Shown here piece by piece: positions 51,408 through 64,000 of a stretch of 64,000 nucleotides of DNA (the stretch's first letter is position 1; the number at the start of each line of letters is the position of its first letter). Both the position numbers and the translations under genes were made by a program. Origin of the DNA: Taenia hydatigena. Lineage: Eukaryota > Platyhelminthes > Cestoda > Cyclophyllidea > Taeniidae. The notes beneath the pieces are model-generated. The model did not search any database and was not told where the DNA came from. It was given only the letters and a program-made list of their open reading frames with translations. The stretch lies in contig JADWOT020000006.1 in NCBI GenBank assembly GCA_036345935.2, forward strand, positions 10,452,519 to 10,516,518. The letters run 5' to 3'.

Positions 51408-52986
51408 CGCGTCCTCGATACCAAAGGGTTCTATCGTGCAGATTGGCAGGAATCAATCATGTTCGCCTATTTTGTGAGAAGTAAGCAAAAAGCTCCCGTC
51501 ACTGTTCGTGGCTGAGCGGGAGAAAAGGCTTGAATGCGAGATCTTTTGTAATCACTAACGCTTGGGGATATCACAAGTGAAAACAGAGCTGAGGGAAATG
51601 AAAGAGGACTTTCAGTGAGTTGTTAAGCATGCGCCCATTGAATGGTAGGGAAGTTGACTTCAACCGTGCTTAAGGAGCCGTACGTGGTTTGTGCATATCC
51701 AAGCATGTTTATGGGTCCACCATCACCTGGACATGGATGCTATCAATCATGAGTTAAGATGCAATACTGTGATTCCCGTCAGCCCACCGTTTGACACTAA
51801 TAACTCTGGCACCAGTAATTTTATTGTCACCTTGCCTCTTAATGATATAAGATCAATATATTTTTCTTGATAAGGTAATTACGCTTTGATTCCAACCTCG
51901 CAAATTCGAAGAGTCTACTTAAATATTGTCTTGTAACGAGATAATTCATTTCCAGTATTTTCATGGATCAAATTTTTGAATCGATAAGTGCACATTCGAA
52001 TAAGCGCGATTCGCTGTCTGAAAGCGATCGCAGCAGCACCGTCATTCAGGAGGACCGATCGGGTTATGCCTTGGCTAAATGCATTTGACATGGTGTTTGG
52101 ATGCGCATTAACACCCAAGGACTTGTTAATGGTCACTCCAGCAGCACACCTAAAGTGCAAAAACGGTGACTTCGTTTAACGTTTGTAAATCTTACAAAGG
52201 AAAATTAACCGATAGCAACGTAACCATTCATTTTACCTGCTTCGGCATAATCAACTCGATGTGAAGCTAGCAATGATAGCACCCCTTGTCGACCCTCCTC
52301 TTAAGTCGTTTCTATGTCAATTGGCTTGACTTGACTTGATCCACCCCATATTTCCACCCAACAACTTGCATTGTGTCGTCTGTTAAGTGGAAGTGGTCCA
52401 AGTATTATCTTCCTTTCAAGTGGTTGTTACAATACAAATATTTGTGAAGTTAAACAAGCAAGTTTGGTCAACTGCCTTCTAGGAAGTACTAACATGTGTT
52501 CGATTCTTAGCCCTAAGCAACTTATAACGATAAGTCTTTAGTTTTAACACTATGAGCTGCCAAAAATCCAGGACTGACGACTACGGTTAAAGTAATCATT
52601 AATATTTGCCACTCTTAACAATCTCTCATTCCACCAAAAGCATTGTAACCCCATTTTGACTTCAAAATTTTTGAAGGGGATTCGCTGGATCAAAAAGACG
52701 AAGACTTTTCAAACCATCCATTTCTTCTCCATCCCTTAATTTACAAGCCATATATAATGCCTTTTTGAGAGGCTTTCAGAGCCACCTCTATCCGAGGTCT
52801 TAGATGTAAGGGTCTATAAAACTCGACAGCCATCTGATAGTGAAAGACAAAAGAGAAGCAGAGCCAACACGATGTTTTAAGAATAATGAGATAAAACCCT
52901 TTTATTACTGGTAGAGGGGAAGGTGGAGGAAGCACTAAAGCATGTGTTTGCCGAAAAAGCCTAATGGCCACCCATCATGGCGTCTG

Positions 52987-53088
52987 GGCGGGGAATGAGA
53001 GGGGGAGCTGGGGCAGAGAAGGAAGGAAAAGGAGAAAGAGAAAAGGTGGGAGCAAAAGTGGAGGAGGAGGGAAGGAAAAGAGGAGAAT
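52987..53088 (+). repeat. Purine-rich tract
   Basis: About 100 bases almost entirely of G and A (GGGGAATGAGAGGGGG, GGAAGGAAAAGGAGAAAG, GGAGGAGGAGGGAAGG) with few interruptions. Such homopurine tracts can form triplex DNA. The open frames on both strands here are products of the biased composition. Confidence 0.75.
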
Positions 53089-56000
53089 TATTTCCCGAAT
53101 GTGATTCACCCCTACTTTCCGTACTACCACCGCCCCCACCACTAACACAGCGCACCACGCCACATAGCATTTATTGCGGTAAAAATAAGCCTGCAAACAC
53201 CATCGCAAGGAGTCCCATCTAAGAAGTGCTGATTTTGCTAATTGAGGGCTTTTTGCACAGGCGGGAGAAAAGGAGAGGCAAAACACCCTTTTTTGATACC
53301 CGCTGATCTGCTTATAATTAATAAGTTTTCGCACATGCCCTTTGCGCGGGAATGAGGGAATCCGGAGGGTAGTACGGAAAACGAGCAAATGTCGTTTGAT
53401 TTGACAAAAATACGTACACCAATCGCCCTCCGTTAATGATCACACTTGTGTGGCAGGATGCTATTTACCATGCCTCGCATTGGCCACAGACTCTTCTAAG
53501 CATTGGGTAATGTTGCAAATAGTTCTTTATTTCACTCGTAAAGTCTGCAACAATAATGAAGTATTTTTAGACTCAGAAGCAACTAATCGCCTTCTGTAGC
53601 GTTCTGGTAAAACCAACAAAATTGTCGTAATTGCTAGCGTTCCGAGCTTTAGGCGCTCTGGTCATTCACGTGCATCGTTGAAAGTTAATGCAATCACCAA
53701 ACTCCTAGTTTCTACTCCATTTTAAATTTTTAAGACATTTTGAGGGGTTCGCAGTAATTTTATAGATTCTCTACTAACAAACAGCTCCCAGCCCCATAAC
53801 TTCATCTGATCGTGCAGAGGTAGGAATGCTGAATCGAATCTTGATCTCTCCCACTAGTCAGCCAAAGTCTCCTTGTCACTTTACATAAAAAACAAGGAGT
53901 GGCATTAAGTTTCCGGATTTTCTGCCGCAGTAGTAAGTACTAAAGTAAGTACGTCTATGTTTATGTGCTACAACGGGTGCGCACATCTGCTCGAAACTTA
54001 TTGATAAGCTACTAACGCTTCCAATTTCTCCTTTTTCTTACTGGTACGGTAGTTTTACTGCACTAAGGCTACAAAAAAAAACAATTCAAAATCTACAGAC
54101 GATCTGTTTTAAGTCATTGGTGAGAGAAGTGAATAGATAAGAAAGTGGAGTTTGAGGTACTGCAGAAGCTAAGTGAGAGAGTTTGTGACGCCACATTAAC
54201 AAGGTGCTTTTTGCGGAGCCATTCACTTGGTGCACCTGACAAGCGATGCCATCATTGGGTATGTTCCGATTATCAGATAGTCCTCTCTACATGTGCATGG
54301 ATCTTGTCAATCTCAAGTGACATGGTGAATATGCGTGCCACAAATACACAAGCCCCGTAGGCGTCTCAATGTCCGCGTCAGTGGGTGTGCTATGGTGTTA
54401 GTGTGCGTACAGTCGTCGTCGGTGGTCCCAATCCCGAGCTCTTGTGGAGGAATAAACAGGCTTCCTCGTTTCGCACACACTTGCTGGTCGGTCGAGTACC
54501 GCCTCGAATGGACGTGCGATCTGTGATCTGTGGCATCACTCAGCCCTCCCACACGGTTACGCAATGCCCCATGCAACGACTGTGAAAAAAAATTACTTAG
54601 AAATATTTCACTGACATGATTCTAAAGGAAAGCACCAAAATCGAGGGGGTCCAGTTAGCCGAAAGAATTACCCGAATGGTATTTCCTTTGTCTGATACTG
54701 TCTGCATGAAACAACAGAACAAAGATACATTATTCACTTTGGTTCCGTAGGACTCTATCGAATTTTCTGCAGTTAAGTACCGTGATCAATGCCTCACTAG
54801 CATACCTTTCATTTTATTGCCATAAATTAAGAACCGCGCGAACAAATTCGGTATTCTTCTCAGTTCAACTGTGATTAATATCTAAAGTTGTATAATTCAA
54901 GCAGTTTTGTGCGTTACTATACTGAAATCGGCGCAGTGTGGCCTAACAAAGCTGGTTGTTTAGCTCTGCAATCTGAATTTAACTTCAACGCAAAAAGTGA
55001 AGGACAAGCGGATCATGGATATGCACATCTTCACAGCATGCTTTTCGGGCTCACAAGTGGTGCTGAGTCACCTTCAAATAGAGTGGTCGAGACTTGTACG
55101 TCTCTGTGCTTTTGCAATATAATTTTTAACTGTGTAAGGAATATGTGTAAGTCGGCTTAGAGCTTTTGGAAAAGTCCCAAGTAATGTGGGTTAGGGGCAA
55201 ATTCGCCTGAAGGATTTGATATCGAAATTACTTTAATTGTCCAAGTTAATGTCCGGATAATGACATTTTAATTTGGTACAACCATGATTGGAAAGGAAGG
55301 TGCTTAAAGTACTTTACAATGGTTGAGTGGTGGCTTCGCCTTTACAACTTGTGGCAACTATTTGCTACTATTTCCGACCTCTGTGACAATCAACTTTCGA
55401 GAAACAGGATTTCGGAACCGCAAACTGAAATCCATTATCTTAAGACTTCATTCATGCGAATGTGAAGCATTTACACCAAAGCGACCTAAATTGGCCCATT
55501 CGATGTGTCGTGTAGATATTGTGCAACTGAAGTATAATTCGCTTAAAAGCCACGATGACAGTATATCAAGTCGAGTGATATCAGACACGAAACAGAGTCC
55601 TCGTAATTCATCATGCTTGTTTGATAAATCATGAAAAATAAATCCTTGAGATATAAAATTTTGGTGAGATGACGAGAGGATTATTTAAGACACCGACTTA
55701 TTTTAAAGATCATGTATAAATGCGGGCGCTTAGGCCTCCCCAATGAGGCGGTAGCTTCATCCGCAAATTGATTGAGGTAGACTCGTATTTTACGGCCTTC
55801 GCCCCATCAGTAAGTATTTTGCACAGAAACTTAAAATAAATCCCCCAATTACACTACACTTTACTGTTCATAATGCTTCTTATGTTCGTATTGCATCGTA
55901 TGTGGGAAATCGACGAATTTATTTGTTTATTAAACGCAAATTTTTCCTCGTTCTGGGGGACTTTACAAAGGAGACTAATTACTATATTTGACGTATAAAT

Positions 56001-56108
56001 TGGAACGTGATGTATGAATCGCTCGTATCGCCGCAGCTGCACCCGCAAGGAACGCACTTTGGATACCTTAGTGGAGTGAAATTGTCAAAGCTATCACAGT
56101 GCGACTAG

Positions 56109-56180
56109 TCCCAACTCCCACCCCCTTCTTCCTCTACCCCCTCACCCCCTCCCCTGCCCCTCCTCCTCACCTTCCCTTCT
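56109..56180 (+). repeat. C-rich pyrimidine tract
   Basis: About 70 bases of C and T with few purines (CCCACCCCCTTCTTCC, CCCCTCACCCCCTCCC). The G-runs of the complementary strand might fold as a G-quadruplex. Confidence 0.7.
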
Positions 56181-58371
56181 GGCGTCGCACCACCATGTCG
56201 ACCCCTCGCACTTGCACCCTTGTCAGAGCGGTAACTCAGTTTTTCTGCAAAACCGACAGCAGTAATCGATGCCACTTCGGTTCAAATGGTGCATCGGACC
56301 CTCAATCACCTGTCAGATGCATTGGACACCTTTTGATAAATTAAGCAAAGAAAATTTCTTAAGACTGGAAAAAATGTGAGTGAAAAAGCGGTCTGCTGCA
56401 GGAAGCGGGGATCCGTATGCTTCTAAATATCCCATCGAATTTCTCTTAGATCCTTGGAAAACGGTGTTTACCCCGTCGTCCCTCTGTCACTGGCAAGAGT
56501 CGAGCGCAATTTTCGTATTTAGTAGCATAGTTTGAGCTTCAATTTGGCATCTCTCCACATCCACCAACAATTTGGTTGAACGTGGACGCACTTCAGTAGC
56601 GTAATTGGTAAGCGCAGTCTGAGTGTGTGTGTGCTTCGGCTTATTCCTGCGCGCATGGGCTTCGACACAAATATCAACCCCGGAGAATGAGTGACGCAAT
56701 TCCATGCCTACAGTAAATGACACACCCATTTGGAAGCCATTCCACCATAGTTTCCCTTCAATCAGACATTGAAGTCGCTAATAATTATCATCCACTCGGT
56801 TATTAGCATTATAGTAATGAGGCCCATGGCATATTTTAATAATCAGTGAGGGCTTTTTCACAAGACATTTTGCTTTTTCATGGCTTTTTGTTTGGCGTGC
56901 ACTGATATTAATTTTTGGATTTATTTCGATGACGTACACTCTAGTACTGCATGGTAGAAGGGGGAGGTGAGTTTGACTTCCTGGACTTGAACGCACGCTT
57001 CGGGTTCCACGCGCAGTTTGCGAGCAGAGCATTGAAACAACAAGCGAATAGTGTGAAAGGAGTAATGAGGAGCACTGAAGCAAGCTCAAATCATTGTGGT
57101 ATTTACTGTTAAACTTTCTGCCTTCCGTTGAAACAGGTGTGGAAGGCACGATCATCTGAATTTGCCAAATGAGTGGTTTAGCGAGCTGACACTGCCGAAT
57201 TAAGAGACCGGTTTAAGGCGCGCCGCTTCTCACGATAATTCTGCCCTTAATGAAACAAATCATGTGCTTTCTCAAAGCGCCTATCTGGGTCAACTGATTC
57301 AAGAGGAGAAACAAATAACCATGCGCCTAAAACCGATTTATTAAAGCCCCAATGGGTGGGATTTGTATGATTTTACTATGCGAACTTTGCGGGCTTTGAA
57401 ATTCGTGTTTGAAGCTGAAATTTTTGCTTTCAACCGATACATTCATACTTCAAAATACGTTTAATCTTGCGGCTTGAGCACCTTTTGGATTTACTGGCAC
57501 CGAGCTAGGAGCTCCATAAAAGGTTTTTTGGCATTGTGCAGAGAAAATTTCTCCTTGGATCAGTATTTTATGCGTACAGACTTGTAATTCTGCCAAAAAA
57601 AAAACATAAATCACAATCGTTAATCTTATACAAGACATGATTAACCAATTCCTGCAAAATCGTTTTTTAGCGTTTAATAATGACATGTTTTGAGGGTTAG
57701 CAACGTTTGGGACTTTGGCGGCAGATGTGCTAATATGCAATAAAATTTTTGCATGTCGGCTTCAAAAGCGAGGAGGTGGTTGAGTAGCGATTCCTTTCCT
57801 GATGTAATTCATAGGTATTTTGTTACATTCACTGTTCCAGTGTTCCTCCTCGCCACATAGAACGTCAATCATTAAGCTTGGAATTTCTACTAACCCTTTC
57901 AGTCGACTATTAGTCCACGTCCATTGGTACAAGAGGCAACGCTTTATACTTCTCGCTGCGGCAAAGCGAAGCATAGAGCAAATTTCGGTTTCATTGTGTA
58001 CTGCTCACGAGTGAGGAGACCGTGAAATCAGGTAATATGTCAATTCCTCGTGATCCAAAGAACTGCTGCAGTAACATTCGATGTTAAATCCCGAAACGTC
58101 TTAACGTTACACCACGGCTGAAGGGACTGCTGGATGTGTGAGAGGCATTGAGCCGGCTTTCAGTCGGACTTTTTTATTTGTGTGCAAGGCTGGACTCGTT
58201 TAATCAATTCAAAGTTCAGGTAGATGTGATGTTACCCTTCGTCCACCAAAACGGGAGTTCTTTTTTCATTATGTCCTCTGACAGCGTTGTTGGGTATTTC
58301 AACATGTATGTTACCCAAGTGGGAGTGAGGAAGGACCGGGCCGTGCGTATATGAGCAGGTCTGTGGCACGC

Positions 58372-58394
58372 CGGTGTGGGTGTGGGTGTGTGCT
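58372..58394 (+). repeat. Short GTGTGGG repeat
   Basis: CCGGTGTGGGTGTGGGTGTG is a short imperfect hexamer-like run in non-coding sequence. Confidence 0.6.
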
Positions 58395-60018
58395 CGTAGG
58401 CGTGCAGGCTGTGCGCCTGCTCGGGTGCGAGTGTGCCATTTTGTCAACCGCAAATCATGATTGTTCGTACTTCATCTGTGTGAGCATCAACTGGATAGTG
58501 GCCAACCATCGACCACACTTCAGCTCTCAATTTGTTGACTTCCTGGCGTTTGTTGGGTAAGTTAGCTCGGTTTCATCCGCCATCTATGCATTGTTAAACT
58601 CAAGAAGACTTCGCCACCTTTCACTCAATGCACCAGTATATAATACCGAGGTATTTCAAACTGATTGACATAAAGATTGCTTGTACCGGATTCTGGTCAC
58701 GGTATTAGGGTAGGAAATAATGACCGATATGTCTGTCAGCCCCTTCGTGAAAGATCTGAACCCTCTTTCTCACCGTCAAGGGCGCTTTGAACCACTGCAA
58801 TTAGTCGTGCTTGATGCTCCCCTGGCATCATTTGGCATTAAATTTATCTACGGACTAGGTCACAGGAAAATTTCACTGCTATTGAATCTAAAAGAAGGGG
58901 TGAGTTATTTGTCAACCAAACTGCTTTTCAGGATTGAAAGCAATTTGTCTACCTTCTCATTAAATTTAGTAAGGTTGTCAGTTATTCAAAAGTACGGTGG
59001 CGATAACAATGTAAACCACGTATTCGAGAGTGGTCAGTTAAATTAGGTGTCATTGCACGTCAACTGACGAATGCTAGCCGCTGTCAACGTTCTCCAGTGT
59101 GCCAACCGTAAGCAACGGATTCATAGCTGTTTTTGTCTAATCTGAAGACTGAGGAGCGATCAATTTTCGCCGTGGCTGTGAAAAACTTTTAGCCTATCAT
59201 TTACAAAAGATATTAAAAAAAATTTCTCAAAAACTTCATCTTCCACGTGTCCCTATAAGTTTCCTCAATAAATTCCGTAATGGTGGATATTAACCATGTG
59301 CTGCTCAGATCACGGGATGAATTGAAAGTGTGCACTAATCTTTGCCGCTTTCCCAATTTTATTTTGGGTTTGCACGTTCCATCGCGGATACGTTGACTCA
59401 CACGGTCAATTTAGTGCCAACTGGTAGGATAGGCCTTCTGATTTCGATTGAAACGCATTTTATGATTTAATTTACAAAGCTACGTTTCTATTAAGAGTCT
59501 GAGCATTGCCAGTCATGAAGGTTTAGCAATTTTGAGAACATAACGAGAATACCAATACTTCAGGCACTGTTAGTAAGACTCAAAGGATCATAATTATTCT
59601 TCTGCGTTTAATCTTACCCAGAAAAATAGTTGTGCGTCATCATAACATAATCAAAACCCTACGTTTCACCTCAGTTCGGTCGCCATAGGCTGTTCACTTA
59701 CCAATAAATACTGCAAAAAGATGCATTTAAAAAAATAAATTCTTGAAGATTATATTACAACCCTTACTCAAAAATCGGATGTACCGCTTCGGCAGAATTC
59801 ATTTAGATATTCAGAATGTGAACGCAACATGAAAAAATAGCTATACACGGGAGATTTAACGGCTTCGGTGACATTTTTGACAGGGAGTTCCGCCTCCATC
59901 TGCACAATAAATAACACGTCTCGTCTCTCGGATAAGTGTGACCAAATCGGTGCGTTTGCGTGATGACAAGCGACTGCTATCGCTAGCCTTCACACTCCGC
60001 GCCAGCAGTGTACGCAGC

Positions 60019-60231
60019 TCACCGCAGCCGCCGCGGCTCCCGCCTACGCGTGTCCACTCGATCACTCAAACCTGTCACAATAGATGGCGAACGAGTAAAC
60101 GCATTAGCGGCCACTTTTTTATCTTCAACGTTATCTAGGCTTGTTGACGTAGCATTACAAAAAGAATAAGTAGACTGAGTACTTCCAGAGCCCTTATGTG
60201 TCACAAATTCTGGCATCGACGCTGGCGCCAT
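60019..60231 (-). CDS. Doubtful ORF, possible first coding exon
   Basis: An ATG-started minus-strand frame of 70 codons (MAPASMPEFVTHKGSGS at its start) has ordinary, protein-like composition and could splice out at a GTTTGAG about 50 codons in. The neighbouring 59856-60065 segment is GC-rich and also open in another frame (RGGCGELRTLLARS), as might be expected of a following exon. No family is recognised and no full model could be built. Confidence 0.2.
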   Translation of the reverse strand: MAPASMPEFVTHKGSGSTQSTYSFCNATSTSLDNVEDKKVAANAFTRSPSIVTGLSDRVDTRRREPRRLR

Positions 60232-60741
60232 GTACTGTGCAGACCGCTATTCAACTTGCGTTAATTGTAAATTTAACTTAAAATGCTCGGAATTTTGTCC
60301 AACACATCACCACCTTCTTAATTTTCCAGTAAATAAAATGCTAAACACTTGTTCCTCTGCTTACTATCAGTGCTCCAAACGCATCCTTGTCCTTTTTGGC
60401 TTCGCTAAAAGGCTTAAAGTAAGTCCTATTAAGCAAGGGTGGAAGTGATCTCCATTTTGAATTTTTAAAAAAATAATGAAAACCTTGTGGGTGCTTGAGG
60501 TGTTTGTCTTGTTCTGAAGACAAATCCAAACGCCGAATGGAAGGACTTGTGTGAAACTAACCCCTCGTCTTCGGTGAGCAGAGCCCACTGCTTTGTGCGG
60601 TTGCCCTCGCAGTATTAACTCACCGAGAGTGTGATTGAGTGAGGGCTTTTGTGCGATGGCACGTGTTTGTTCGCTTACCGACTTTCCGTATGTGCTGACG
60701 CTGGGGTTGGGAGAGTAATAACTTATCTCAGCAATAAGGAC

Positions 60742-60769
60742 ATGTGTGTGTGTGTTTGTGTTTGTGTGC
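60742..60769 (+). repeat. TG-rich microsatellite
   Basis: A run of TGTGTGTGTGTG followed by TTTGTGTTTGTGTG, an imperfect dinucleotide repeat in non-coding sequence. Confidence 0.8.
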
Positions 60770-60945
60770 TGAGATCACTCTCCTGTATCCAAGTTACCAC
60801 AAAGTTGTGTATGGAACCCGATACTTTCATTCGGTGCCCTTGTACGTGTGAGTTTGTTTGAGAGTGCACACAGCAGTGCTAGGTGTAGGCAGTAGGAGGC
60901 GCATCAGTTTCTGCCGATATCGATACATTGAGGTGGGGTGCGGTT

Positions 60946-61061
60946 CACCCTCTCCTCCTGCTCCTCCTTCTCCCCCTCCCCTCCCTACCTACATCTCTCT
61001 CTTCCTCCCTTCCTCCCTTTCTCCCTCCCTGCCTGCCTCCCTCCCTCCCACCGTCCCTCTC
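60946..61061 (+). repeat. Pyrimidine-rich (CCT/CCCT) tract
   Basis: About 115 bases of almost pure C and T, including CTCCTCCTGCTCCTCCTTC and repeated CCTCCCTCCC units. It is the strongest strand asymmetry in the window and is likely to vary in length between individuals. Confidence 0.85.
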
Positions 61062-64000
61062 GCATTCCTATCACATGAAACAGCACTTGTGCCTAATTGC
61101 GCATCTCAATTTCTATCGCTCCACTGCATTCGCCTGATGATCACGCAATTTAGATTTGACCATTTTAACGGAAAAGGCTCTTGATCTTGCAGTTCTTTTG
61201 ACCACATTCTTTTTTTAATGGTACCAATTCATGCGCCTTTTAAGGTACACTTCAAATGCATGTCAAGTTTGCTCAAAATTACCCCACTAAATTCACCACA
61301 AAGAGCGCACAGTTTCTTCGATATCTTAAAATTAGCATCAATGTGTTGTATTTGCAGTCTCATACTATTTTAAGTAAGGCAATTTAGGTTTTCTCAAAAT
61401 CGTTGATTTAAGGCCCAAGTGGACATTGGGGGATTACACGCTTGAATGACAAACTGGGTAGTCGGGAGTTCACTAATCGCACCCAAAATAAGTGGCTGAG
61501 ACGGAGTCATTCCTATTTAGTGCACTGTGGTATCACTGCTCCGACAGCCATCCATGCTTTCGCGCATACTTGGGATCTTTCCAGCCCTTGAGCCTGACAG
61601 TCTCTATAATATTACTGATGCGGCTTTTTACATTGGACCCTTACCTTGATACAAACTATGGCAAATCCATTGTTTTAGAGCTTTAATTTTGTTAAGCGTC
61701 ATTTTCGTGTGCGATCATACAAATTCTAGGTCATGCGATTGTCGTTAATTATGCATGATGTTTGTACCTTTTGATGAAAGGTTAGGAAGTGTAATTCCCA
61801 TGAGTTGCCTTACTGTTTATTAAACCCATATAAACAAAATTTGTCCCAGTTTGGAGAGAATACTCACCAAATGCTTTATGGAACTCCTCTGATTGCAATA
61901 TTTTGCTCTGCGCACTGCATATTAAAAAGGCTGGCATCAATGCTATCAGCGGATTTTACTTCATACGTGTTTGCAACATTCACTTTCTACATGTGTCCCA
62001 ATTCTATCATGGTCTTTGGGGTCTACTTCACTAAAATAAAAATTTTGTGGACGCAGTGGTGTAACAGTAAACTTTTTGAGCCGAACCATGTGTACAACCC
62101 CATTTTGATTTCTGCTAACGCACAGAAGGGAACAGGCAAGGGTCCCTTCCAAAACCACCTAGTTTGAAAGCACAAAAGGAGATACTCAAGGCATCTGTAC
62201 ACGGAGGTTGTCACTCTGGCTGAACTCGTGCTGTGATAGTCAAAGCTATTACCAATGCATGAAGGTAGCTTTTTTAAAAAAAGTCTTAGACTTAATACGC
62301 CATTGATGCTATAAAATCGCTCGCTCGTGGTCCTAACCATGTTCAGCAAGTTTCCACCTGATTTGATGTAACAATGCTGAGTGCGGTGCAGGAGAAGACG
62401 AGTCGAAGAATCAAAAACACACGTAATTCGGATGCATTACTGTCAGTAATGATGAACAGCATCAAGCCGCCTTTTGCAGCCTGTTTCTTGCCCACAGGAT
62501 TGCACTTGTGCCACTTCTGAACTGAAGACACGTCGCTGTGGGGAAATGGTGCATTATAACGCTCTGTGGAGGTGTGCGAGTGCATTGTATGCACTATTCC
62601 TCCGAGTTCAGTGGGTTAAGTAAGTACTTTTGCAGGAGTATAATGGAAATAGTTTCGCTTAAGTTTTTGTGTATTAGCCTAGCAAAACGCCCAGCATCCT
62701 TCGTTTTAATAAGCAGATTAAATTTAAAATAAGCACTTTTCATTCTTCTCTCTTAACTATTTCTATTTGTGTGTCTGGTCCAGTAGGAGCCATGGAGTGC
62801 ATTCTGAAGCAATTAGGCGATTTTTGTAATTGTTCAGCTAATGGCGAGATGGAAATTAAGTCATAAAATTTCATTTTTTTCATCTTAAAGTACTCATTGT
62901 AATGTCACTCATTCTTCCACTCCATTTTTCAATTAGGAAGACTTTTTAAGAACTACTATGTATGACGCTGACCCAGGGTAAGATTTTGTCTAGAAGACGG
63001 TCCTTCTTTTAAAATGGGAAATGAATGCATTTCCCATTAATTTGATCTATTTTAAATTAGAGTTGTTTCATGGAATGACTCCAGAATGGGCGGCATAAAG
63101 TAGATGCCAACACATGACTGCTACCTCTCGTGTGCCCTCAAATCACCATAATATCCTTTGCTGCTGTTTCAGCCAGTTCGAAAGTAGCAGTGATAAACAA
63201 TGCGCTGTCAATCAAGTATAGCATGCAACATGTCGGCCTAAGGATATTTACACGAGAACAACCGTTCGTTTTCAGAAATAAGGACTGCCAATATATGTTG
63301 ATCCTTGTGATAGCGATCTTGGAAAGCACGACAACCATCTGTCTGCCTCAACTAAGCTATTTCAGACAAGTTGGATTGGGATGATGGGCAAAAGTTCACT
63401 TTTTTCTGCCGTTAATTCTATAGACACCAATCAGATTTGGGTCGCTTAAAGATTTTCAATCCCCTCCACTAAATGATTGTAGAAATTGGCACTAGAAGTG
63501 TTTCACCTTTGATTATAGATTTTCAGTATTTTTTCTCAATTTTACATCTTTTGTGCTGTGAAAATGCGAGGCTCTTTAAGGTACATTTGCTCTTTTACGA
63601 TGGGCTGACTCACTATATCGGACGGATTAGAGTACTCGCTATTATAGTAAGGGAAATTCTGTGTTCCGTTTTTGGCATTTAGGCAGCAAAGGAGACGCAT
63701 GAAGCCTTTTGAAGAAGGAAGCTAACTTAATTGGAGTACACTAGAGAAAGGGAGATGCAAGGTAAATATCAGAGAGAACTATTTATTACCAAAGGTGAGA
63801 TTAATTAAAGCCACTCTTTGTAATTAGGAAAAATCCAGTGAGGGTATATTTGTGCTGAGAAAATTGCGAATACGTCCCCTTCCTGTGTCCAAATTTTTCA
63901 CGACTTAATAAACGTTCTTCATTGCTATGCCCCACAGCAGTTAATAATGACAGCCGTTTGGCGTAATGGTAAAAATGTTACCTGACAAGGTAGAGGGGGT

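Larger units (their letters stand above)
48562..59850. other. 11 kb without a recognisable gene
   Basis: Begins with the MCM3 3' UTR; an ATTAAA sits almost directly after the stop codon. The open frames through this region are mostly under 110 codons and show no known family. The most protein-like is 58720-59046 (plus), an ATG-started frame of 108 codons beginning MTDMSVSPFVKDL, which I cannot identify and which lacks splice or homology support. Several low-complexity tracts are listed separately. No copy of the foldback repeat was noticed. Confidence 0.45.
60232..64000. other. Right end of window, no recognisable gene
   Basis: Contains a GT-rich run and a long pyrimidine tract, then AT-rich sequence with short open frames only. 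The longest (61805-62167 plus, 120 codons) has no family resemblance. The last 55 bases look faintly like the start of a tRNA but are cut by the window edge. Confidence 0.45.

Noticed and set aside
63947..64000. tRNA-like start (GGCGTAATGGTA D-loop-like motif)
   Set aside because: The anticodon stem does not pair well and the window ends before the T arm, so a tRNA cannot be shown.

Overview
This is eukaryotic nuclear DNA, most likely from a parasitic flatworm and probably a tapeworm (cestode). The evidence is two divergent GLUT-type glucose transporters of the kind known from tapeworms, many very small GT-AG introns (about 29-40 nt), AT-rich non-coding DNA around more GC-rich exons, and exon starts compatible with spliced-leader trans-splicing. 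The species is inferred, not proven. No bacterial, plasmid, phage or CRISPR features were seen.

Layout. 451-1104 (-) holds three linked exons of an unrecognised gene that runs off the left edge. About 1105-16530 has no recognisable gene but carries copies of a terminal-inverted-repeat element. 16758-21698 (+) and 24480-27487 (-) are two complete, convergent GLUT-family glucose transporters (510 and 497 aa) with matching intron positions. 28050-28609 (+) is a weak two-exon candidate. 31106-33672 (-) is a complete FMR1/FXR-family RNA-binding protein (581 aa). 33954-34711 is a cluster of foldback repeats. 35119-40381 (+) is a DDX27-type DEAD-box helicase (about 604 aa). 40744-42066 (-) is ribokinase (353 aa). 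42561-42891 is another repeat cluster. 43431-48561 (+) is a complete MCM3 replicative helicase subunit (807 aa). From 48562 to the end I recognise no gene, only low-complexity tracts and doubtful ORFs.

The genes do not form a pathway. The transporters import glucose, ribokinase phosphorylates ribose, DDX27 assists ribosome assembly, MCM3 unwinds DNA at replication origins, and FXR binds mRNA. Both main repeat clusters lie between divergently transcribed genes (FXR/DDX27 and ribokinase/MCM3).

Exon models were built by hand from splice sites, reading phase and family conservation. For the six named genes the exon phases close exactly and the coding lengths are whole codons. I see no unmistakable new biological system. 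The best leads are the shared substitutions in the transporters' sugar-site region, the lost GXXG glycine in the FXR KH2 domain, start codons on single-codon exons or possibly supplied by a spliced leader, and the foldback repeat family.
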